Shown here: positions 56,629 to 58,441 of the stretch, piece by piece
How the letters are laid out: each line of letters begins with the position of its first letter
Numbering within the stretch: the stretch's first letter is position 1
Origin: Ruminococcaceae bacterium UBA3323
GTDB taxonomy: Bacteria; Bacillota; Clostridia; Oscillospirales; Acutalibacteraceae
Reading direction: 5' to 3'
DNA: 58,441 nt
Assembly (NCBI GenBank): GCA_002361935.1
Contig: DESD01000038.1
Span: 1-58,441 of the forward strand
Made by a program: the position numbers and the translations under genes
The notes under the pieces: model-generated
The model's database searches: none
What the model saw: the letters and a program-made list of their open reading frames with translations, nothing else
What the model was told of the DNA's origin: nothing

Positions 56629-58441
56629 TTAGTTGTCTTCAACCTCAGTGTAGTCTGCATCTGTATAATCAGCACCGCTGTTATCAGCAGTCTGCTGTGC
56701 TGCAGGATCTGCACCCTGAGCAGCCTGTGCTGCCTGATAAAGCTTCTGTGAAACCTCATAGAATTTTGTCTGTAAATCCTCTTCTGCAGCCTTAATAGCA
56801 TCAAGATTATCGCCTTTAAGTGCTTCTTTTAATGCTTCTGCCTTGGTTTCAAGAGCGCTCTTGTCATCTGCGCTGAATTTATCTCCGTTTTCGGAAAGCA
56901 GAGTTTCTGTCTGATAAACCATCTGCTCAGCGCCGTTTTTAAGATCAACAGCCTCTCTCTTCTTTTTATCCTCATCGGCAAACTGCTCTGCTTCTTTAAC
57001 AGCCTTTTCAATATCCTCTTTGCTCATGTTGGAGGAAGCTGTAATGCTGATGTTCTGTTCCTTGCCTGTGCCTAAATCCTTGGCTGATACATGAACAATG
57101 CCGTTTGCATCAATGTCAAAGGTTACCTCAATCTGCGGCACACCGCGACGGGCCGGAAGAATGCCGTCAAGATGGAACATACCCAATGTTTTGTTATCTT
57201 TAGCAAATTCTCTTTCACCCTGAAGAACGTGAACCTCAACAGAAGTTTGGTTGTCTGCAGCAGTTGAGAAAATCTGAGATTTCTTTGTAGGAATAGTTGT
57301 GTTTCTTTCAATGATAACGGTGTTTACGCCGCCCATTGTTTCAATACCAAGTGAAAGCGGAGTAACATCAAGAAGAAGAAGACCTTTAACATCTCCGCCG
57401 AGAACACCGCCCTGAAGAGCAGCGCCCATAGCAACGCATTCATCAGGGTTGATACCCTTGAAAGGCTCTTTGCCGCTGAATTTCTGAATGGCTTCCTGAA
57501 CTGCAGGGATTCTTGTTGAACCGCCTACAAGAAGAACCTTGTCAATTTCATTCATGGAGAGTCCGCTATCCTTCATAGCCTGACGAACAGGACCCATTGT
57601 TGCTTCAACAAGGTCTGCTGTCATCTGGTTGAACTGAGCTCTTGAAAGCGTTAATTCAAGATGCTTAGGACCTGTTGCATCAGCTGTGATAAATGGAAGT
57701 GAAATCTGAGCGGTTGTCATACCTGAGAGGTCAATCTTTGCTTTTTCGGCAGCTTCTTTAACGCGCTGCATAGCCATTTTATCTGATGAAAGATCAATGC
57801 CGTTTGATTTCTTGAATTCGGCAACAATCCAGTCCATAACCTTTTTATCGAAATCGTCGCCGCCGAGGCTGTTGTTACCTGCTGTTGCAAGAACCTCCTG
57901 AACGCCGTCGCCCATTTCAATGATAGATACATCGAATGTGCCGCCGCCAAGGTCATAAACCATAACCTTCTGGTCATCTTCTTTGTCAATGCCGAAGGCA
58001 AGTGCTGCAGCAGTAGGCTCGTTGATAATTCTCTTAACCTCAAGGCCTGCAATTTTTCCTGCGTCTTTTGTAGCCTGACGCTGTGCATCCGTGAAGTATG
58101 CAGGAACCGTGATTACTGCTTCTGTTACAGTGTCGCCAAGATAGCTTTCTGCATCGGCTTTAAGCTTCTGAAGAATGATAGCTGAAATTTCCTGCGGTGT
58201 GTATGCCTTGCCGTCAATGTTTACCTTATAATCTGAGCCCATATGTCTTTTGATAGAGCTGATTGTTTTTTCGGGATTGGTAATTGCCTGACGCTTTGCA
58301 ACATTACCAACCATTCTTTCTCCGTCCTTGCTGAATGCAACAACAGATGGGGTTGTTCTTGCACCTTCTGCGTTAGCGATAACAACCGGCTCACCGCCTT
58401 CAATAACGCTTACACAGCTGTTTGTTGTACCTAAATCAATA
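56629..58441 (-). CDS. dnaK: Chaperone DnaK (5' end beyond the window)
   Basis: The Hsp70 chaperone. The open frame runs to the window edge, where IDLGTTNSCV is already present, so only about five N-terminal residues are missing. ATP-binding motifs seen: VPAYFTDAQRQATKDAG, MVYDLGGGTFDVS, and LLVGGSTRIPAVQ; the substrate-binding part includes LLLDVTPLSLGIET. The C-terminal lid ends in a Gln/Ala-rich stretch and EVEDN, normal for the family. The regulatory region, where grpE/hrcA and CIRCE would be expected, is outside the window. Confidence 0.97.
   Translation of the reverse strand, partial: IDLGTTNSCVSVIEGGEPVVIANAEGARTTPSVVAFSKDGERMVGNVAKRQAITNPEKTISSIKRHMGSDYKVNIDGKAYTPQEISAIILQKLKADAESYLGDTVTEAVITVPAYFTDAQRQATKDAGKIAGLEVKRIINEPTAAALAFGIDKEDDQKVMVYDLGGGTFDVSIIEMGDGVQEVLATAGNNSLGGDDFDKKVMDWIVAEFKKSNGIDLSSDKMAMQRVKEAAEKAKIDLSGMTTAQISLPFITADATGPKHLELTLSRAQFNQMTADLVEATMGPVRQAMKDSGLSMNEIDKVLLVGGSTRIPAVQEAIQKFSGKEPFKGINPDECVAMGAALQGGVLGGDVKGLLLLDVTPLSLGIETMGGVNTVIIERNTTIPTKKSQIFSTAADNQTSVEVHVLQGEREFAKDNKTLGMFHLDGILPARRGVPQIEVTFDIDANGIVHVSAKDLGTGKEQNISITASSNMSKEDIEKAVKEAEQFADEDKKKREAVDLKNGAEQMVYQTETLLSENGDKFSADDKSALETKAEALKEALKGDNLDAIKAAEEDLQTKFYEVSQKLYQAAQAAQGADPAAQQTADNSGADYTDADYTEVEDN

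Noticed and set aside
1..58441. tRNA, rRNA, CRISPR array, insertion sequence or prophage
   Set aside because: No cloverleaf with conserved T-loop, no rRNA core, no regular spaced repeats and no transposase, integrase or phage protein were seen on either strand.

Overview
The window looks like a low-GC, anaerobic gut Firmicute (class Clostridia, most like Oscillospiraceae/Ruminococcaceae). Supporting signs are AT-rich intergenic DNA, sigma-A promoters with 17-bp spacers, strong SD sequences, bifunctional AdhE with Rex-type operators, a conjugated-bile-acid-hydrolase-like Ntn enzyme, LCP and DUF3048 envelope proteins, HgdB/HgdC iron-sulfur enzymes and many cytosolic glycosidases. No rRNA, tRNA, CRISPR array, transposase or phage gene was seen.

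Layout. 1-2.3 kb: a very AT-rich accessory patch with two small membrane proteins (one DUF2812-like), small unknown genes and a possible polymorphic-toxin tail with a candidate immunity gene. 2.6-3.7 kb: mutY. 3.9-14.6 kb: one tight operon behind a perfect consensus promoter (ROK regulator, GPH symporter, exported phosphoesterase, GH36, DUF5054/GH38-like protein, GH2 beta-galactosidase). 14.8-15.3 kb: a shortened GlcG/HbpS-like gene and a doubly frameshifted cysteine-rich gene. 15.5-20.5 kb: thioredoxin-reductase-like flavoprotein, M16C peptidase, choloylglycine-hydrolase-like enzyme. 20.5-25.8 kb (minus): a six-gene overlapping operon with a CooC-like ATPase, two different HgdB/BcrB-like subunits, their HgdC-type activase, a 52-residue membrane peptide and a protein with weak resemblance to acetyl-CoA synthase. 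This is the best candidate for an undescribed system. 25.9-30.3 kb (minus): APH-type kinase, adhE with two Rex-like sites, CMD protein and cupin. 30.4-45.4 kb: a second glycan region (two more phosphoesterases, GH38, six-hairpin glycosidase, GH36, AraC regulator, GPH-like carrier, membrane-anchored GH27) with a lipid-kinase-family gene. 45.5-48.3 kb (minus): COG2426 membrane protein, NUDIX, LCP. 48.4-50.8 kb: RNase P RNA, class II aldolase and IolC-like kinase. 50.9-54.8 kb: small unknowns, DUF3048 protein and two similar membrane proteins. 54.8-58.4 kb (minus): DUF5662, dnaJ and dnaK (cut by the window edge).

How it fits together: oligosaccharides carrying alpha-galactosyl, beta-galactosyl and probably alpha-mannosyl groups seem to be dephosphorylated outside and inside the cell, imported by GPH carriers and hydrolysed in the cytosol. 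Redox balance is handled by Rex-controlled AdhE. The HgdB/HgdC/CooC-like operon probably runs an ATP-driven low-potential reduction whose substrate cannot be read from the sequence. Functions are assigned by motif recognition without database searches.
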